Source of the DNA: Clostridia bacterium
Lineage (GTDB): Bacteria > Bacillota > Clostridia > Oscillospirales > Acutalibacteraceae
Direction: 5' to 3'
Length of the DNA stretch: 64,000 nt
NCBI GenBank assembly: GCA_900768075.1
Contig: CAAGBN010000064.1
Location: 13,297 to 77,296, forward strand
Made by a program: the position numbers and the translations under genes. Shown in pieces: positions 61,699 through 64,000 of the stretch. Numbering within the stretch: the first letter of the stretch is position 1; the number at the start of each line of letters is the position of its first letter. Below the pieces are notes generated by a model. It saw only the letters and a program-made list of their open reading frames with translations. It ran no database searches and was not told the DNA's origin.

Positions 61699-61730
61699 AA
61701 GTAGCAGATTTGATGTCTGCTACTTTTTTG
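61699..61730 (+). terminator. Terminator after repeat A copy 4
   Basis: Ten-base stem AAGTAGCAGA/TCTGCTACTT, seven-base loop, T-run. The same stem recurs at 63894-63920. Confidence 0.88.
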
Positions 61731-61775
61731 TTGGAATTAAGCTTATTATATATCATAACAATTTAATTTTTGAAA

Positions 61776-61805
61776 TAAAGAAAGCACCTACCATCTGGTA
61801 AGTGC
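61776..61805 (-). terminator. Terminator of tRNA-Gln (minus strand)
   Basis: Minus-strand stem GCACTTACC/GGTAGGTGC, four-base loop, TTTCTTTA. With the tRNA, its promoter and repeat A4 this accounts for the 498-base gap at 61577-62074. Confidence 0.75.
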
Positions 61806-61813
61806 CTTTTCTT

Positions 61814-61887
61814 TGGCTGCGGAACTAGGATTCGAACCCAGACAAACAGAGTCAGAGTCTGCTGTGCTACCCTTACACAATTCCGCA
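61814..61887 (-). tRNA. tRNA-Gln (anticodon CTG)
   Basis: Cloverleaf with acceptor TGCGGAA/TTCCGCA, D-arm GTGT/GCAC, anticodon arm GCAGA-CTCTGAC-TCTGT giving anticodon CTG, and T-arm CTGGG-TTCGAAT-CCTAG. The discriminator is G and CCA is encoded. It has its own promoter and terminator. Confidence 0.95.
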
Positions 61888-61900
61888 ACGAACATTTGAT

Positions 61901-61929
61901 ATTATACACATCGCTACTATGATTGTCAA
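61901..61929 (-). promoter_or_regulatory. Promoter of tRNA-Gln
   Basis: Minus strand TTGACA, 17-base spacer, TATAAT, a full consensus, 14 bases before the mature tRNA. Confidence 0.88.
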
Positions 61930-62014
61930 TAGTTTTTTGAAAACTTTTTCAAATATTTTTCTATGTGCTGTTTTGTAATTTTATCAGTTCTTATATAATA
62001 AAAACCATCACAAT

Positions 62015-62043
62015 TTGACACCGCCTCCAATTTTTGCTATAAT
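62015..62043 (+). promoter_or_regulatory. Promoter for the C45-like gene
   Basis: TTGACA, 17-base spacer, TATAAT, a full consensus, 31 bases before the start. Confidence 0.85.
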
Positions 62044-62074
62044 GCAATACAGAATTTATTAAGGAGCTTTATTT

Positions 62075-63253
62075 ATGACAGTAATTAACGTTATCACAAA
62101 AGTATTATCAGTTATCCTTTCAGTTATACTCGGCTTATACAGCTCAATAACAGGTCTTTGGACTGAGCAGATTAAAACACTCGAATCAATCGAGAAAGTA
62201 GCAGATAACTACTATATTATGGATTATACATATGACTATGACCTGGATACTCTTCTTGAGAGTAAAAGCGGTAACTCAACAACCGTGGGTCTCATTCTCT
62301 ATTCTATAGCTGATGTATTTTTACAGCTTAACCCTGAGGCAAAGGATCTCGTAGCAAATTTAGGCCTGTATGTTGACATAGATGTGGAAGGTGTTTCAAA
62401 CTTCTTTGATAAAATCAAAAACATCCCTACATTTGGTTGTACCACCTTTAATGCTACAACTCCCACAGGTGACAAGCTCTTTGCTAGAAACTATGACTAT
62501 ATGGATTCACCGTCTATGACAGTGTGGACTCACCCTGAAGACGGATACGCAAGCATTTCAACTGTATCTCTTTACTTTATGGGCTACGGCGGAAGCTTCC
62601 TGCCTGAAGATATGCTCACTTCACTTCTGACTCTTATAGCTCCCTATATGCCCGTTGACGGAATGAATGAAAAGGGTCTTTCTATCGGTGTACTCGAGCT
62701 TGAAACTCCCGAAACCTTCCAGCAGACAGAAAAGAAGGATATTACCACAACTGCTATCATCCGTACTGTTCTCGACCACGCTGCAGATGTTGACGAGGCT
62801 ATTGAAATTTTCAACAGCTACGATATGCACGACCTTCTCGGTGTAGGCTGTACTTATCATTATCAGATAGCTGATGCAAAGGGTAACACAGCTGTTATTG
62901 AATACGCTAACGGTGAAACAACTGTTTTAAGACCCGATGAAACAGGTACACTTATTGCTGCAAACTTCTGGCTGGCAGAGGGTGTTGATGATCCCGACGG
63001 TGCAGGTCAGGACAGATACGAGACAGCTAAAAAGATGCTCGAAGACAAAAATTATATTGTCACTGAGGATGAGGCTATGGATATTCTTGATGCAACACAT
63101 ATCGAAAATGAGGATCTTCACGGCTTTACCTGCTCAACAACCTGGAGCGTAGTATTCAACAACACAGATAAGACTTATAATCTTTGTTCTATGTATGATT
63201 TTGACAAGGAATATAGATTCTCTGTTAATCAGCCGAAGGTGTTTTTAGGTTGA
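62075..63253 (+). CDS. C45/choloylglycine-hydrolase-like Ntn hydrolase
   Basis: A 392-residue exported or membrane-anchored protein (hydrophobic residues 5-28). The linear-amide C-N hydrolase fold shows the nucleophile segment FGCTTFNATTPTGDKLFARNYDY (C122 followed by R-N-Y-D), then GMNEKGLSIGVLE and GNTAVIEYANG, typical of the NAAA/acid-ceramidase/C45 branch. In bile salt hydrolases the Cys follows the initiator Met; here it is internal, so activation by self-cleavage before C122 would be needed. An amide substrate is likely; bile-salt activity cannot be claimed. AAGGAG precedes the ATG. Confidence 0.8.
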   Translation: MTVINVITKVLSVILSVILGLYSSITGLWTEQIKTLESIEKVADNYYIMDYTYDYDLDTLLESKSGNSTTVGLILYSIADVFLQLNPEAKDLVANLGLYVDIDVEGVSNFFDKIKNIPTFGCTTFNATTPTGDKLFARNYDYMDSPSMTVWTHPEDGYASISTVSLYFMGYGGSFLPEDMLTSLLTLIAPYMPVDGMNEKGLSIGVLELETPETFQQTEKKDITTTAIIRTVLDHAADVDEAIEIFNSYDMHDLLGVGCTYHYQIADAKGNTAVIEYANGETTVLRPDETGTLIAANFWLAEGVDDPDGAGQDRYETAKKMLEDKNYIVTEDEAMDILDATHIENEDLHGFTCSTTWSVVFNNTDKTYNLCSMYDFDKEYRFSVNQPKVFLG

Positions 63254-63263
63254 GATAAAGAAA

Positions 63264-63295
63264 GAGCGAAAGAGTAAATCTTTTGTTCTTTTTTG
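63264..63295 (+). terminator. Terminator after the C45-like gene
   Basis: GAGCGAAAGA pairs with TCTTTTGTTC (two wobbles), six T follow. Confidence 0.65.
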
Positions 63296-63307
63296 TATAA
63301 CTAAGCA

Positions 63308-63335
63308 TTGATTTTTCGAAATTTTATTATATGAT
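63308..63335 (+). promoter_or_regulatory. Possible promoter for the 170-residue membrane protein
   Basis: TTGATT, 16-base spacer, TATGAT, 37 bases before the start. Confidence 0.45.
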
Positions 63336-63372
63336 GACTATGCAATAGGAACATTTAAACGGAGACAATATT

Positions 63373-63885
63373 ATGAAAAAAGCCAGTAAAAATGAATCGT
63401 TGTCATTAGGACAGTCAGTGTTATTGCTTGTTATAGGTGTTTTCTTAGGTTGCGTTTTTACTTTAGGTATGCAATATTGGAATCAGGAAGTTACGAGAGA
63501 TAACTGCACTATTGTAGAAACTCAATTTATCGATTATCGTATAACAAAAAATCGCTCAGCAAACAGAGAAGTTGTTTTGAATTGCTCCGATTCGAAACGA
63601 TATTTTATCGATGGTGAGTTGATAAATAGTGAATTGAAAAACAATTTATCTCGGCTGAAGACCAATGATGAAATAACTCTTTTGATTCATCCTAGCAGCG
63701 ACTCAGTTGTAGAATTTTCAGCTAACAATCTAACACTTATAAAATTCGATGAAGCTATCGATAAGCTTGGTAATGAAGCGACAGCATTTTTATATTTAGG
63801 TGTGTTTATGTATTTGTGTGCTCTTTTGGGGTTAGTCAATGTAGTTTTAAATATAGTCAAAATAAAAAAGCAAAAACAACTTTAA
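63373..63885 (+). CDS. Small membrane protein, unknown (DUF3592-like layout)
   Basis: A 170-residue protein with two membrane helices (about 13-33, QSVLLLVIGVFLGCVFTLGM, and 137-160, FLYLGVFMYLCALLGLVNVV) flanking an extracytoplasmic domain of about 100 residues rich in beta strands and Asn/Ser. The layout resembles DUF3592 proteins; no function known. Base use is more AT-rich than in neighbouring genes (many TTA, AAT, CGT codons), so recent arrival is possible. ACGGAGA precedes the ATG. It lies between the two inverted copies of repeat A. Confidence 0.65.
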   Translation: MKKASKNESLSLGQSVLLLVIGVFLGCVFTLGMQYWNQEVTRDNCTIVETQFIDYRITKNRSANREVVLNCSDSKRYFIDGELINSELKNNLSRLKTNDEITLLIHPSSDSVVEFSANNLTLIKFDEAIDKLGNEATAFLYLGVFMYLCALLGLVNVVLNIVKIKKQKQL

Positions 63886-63893
63886 ATAATAAA

Positions 63894-63929
63894 AAGTAGC
63901 AGACCTTGAATCTGCTACTTTGTTTTTTT
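63894..63929 (+). terminator. Terminator after the 170-residue protein
   Basis: AAGTAGCAGA/TCTGCTACTT stem, seven-base loop, then TGTTTTTTT. Same stem as at 61699. Confidence 0.9.
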
Positions 63930-64000
63930 CGCTCGCCGCGGGGCATTACTTTTTCCTGTCGCGGAAAAAGTAAGAACCTTTCGTGCTTTGCACTCAAGAA
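63930..64000. repeat. Composite intergenic repeat, family A copy 5 (inverted, cut by window edge)
   Basis: Read on the minus strand it repeats copy 4 from TTCTTGAGTGCAAAGC through the TTACTTTTTCC/GGAAAAAGTAA hairpin with one change in the loop (GCGATA to GCGACA), then diverges in the GC-rich end. Confidence 0.87.

Overview
The window looks like one contiguous piece of a low-to-mid GC Gram-positive chromosome from the class Clostridia. A gut member of the Oscillospirales/Ruminococcaceae is my best guess, but that is inference from gene content only. The evidence is: a T-box leader on a tRNA-synthetase operon, strong AGGAGG-type ribosome sites with some TTG/GTG starts, textbook TTGACA-17-TATAAT promoters at many genes, RNase Y, an mreC-mreD-PBP2-minD shape cluster, pyruvate formate-lyase, B12-dependent methionine synthase and many secreted proteins. 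I found no rRNA, CRISPR array, prophage or transposase; one tRNA-Gln is present.

Layout. 1-4.8 kb: cell-shape and division genes (mreC truncated by the window edge, mreD, a class B PBP, a MinD-like ATPase) and methylglyoxal synthase. 4.8-8.4 kb: a T-box with a possible overlapping Asp/His specifier, a composite intergenic repeat, then hisS-aspS. 8.5-14 kb: two secreted LCAT-like alpha/beta hydrolases (a third lies at 31 kb), a small membrane protein and a large surface protein. 14-24.7 kb: rny, an RluA-type pseudouridine synthase, serC-serA, a three-gene redox operon (VTT membrane protein, CrtI-like flavoprotein, ferredoxin-reductase fused to a 2Fe-2S domain) and an ECF sigma/anti-sigma operon. 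24.7-25.25 kb: no protein gene, but divergent promoters, a probable orphan non-coding RNA and terminators. 25-33.8 kb: SDR, TraX-like protein, a membrane-anchored MerR regulator divergent from a zinc-ribbon membrane protein, a GDPD phosphodiesterase, a HAD phosphatase, the third LCAT-like protein and a Gly/His-rich membrane protein. 33.9-38.2 kb (minus strand): a pyruvate formate-lyase split into a 701-residue core and an 80-residue glycyl-radical subunit, plus activase, then an Na/Pi cotransporter-like protein.

38-64 kb: GH20 hexosaminidase, XRE regulator, metallophosphoesterase, a DacA-like pseudoenzyme, a 1143-residue SGNH protein with eight Ig-like repeats, a radical SAM protein, MscL with a zinc ribbon, proC, the ACT/UPF0210 pair, metF - activation domain - metH, sfsA, a degenerate GDPD-like membrane protein, a beta-lactamase-fold hydrolase, a YhhN protein, a glutaminase-A-like (DUF4965) protein, tRNA-Gln, a C45/choloylglycine-hydrolase-like protein and a small membrane protein.

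The most unusual signals are non-coding. Two intergenic elements (about 46.95 and 49.33 kb) share a four-stem cloverleaf plan in which stem sequences change but pairing is kept. A second dispersed repeat family (5.0, 39.8, 51.2, 61.6, 63.9 kb) also shows compensatory changes, and its last two copies are near-identical and inverted around a 2.2-kb segment. At protein level the split PFL, a run of extracytoplasmic enzymes that have lost catalytic residues, and the Ser-to-Cys change in an LCAT-like nucleophile elbow deserve a second look.
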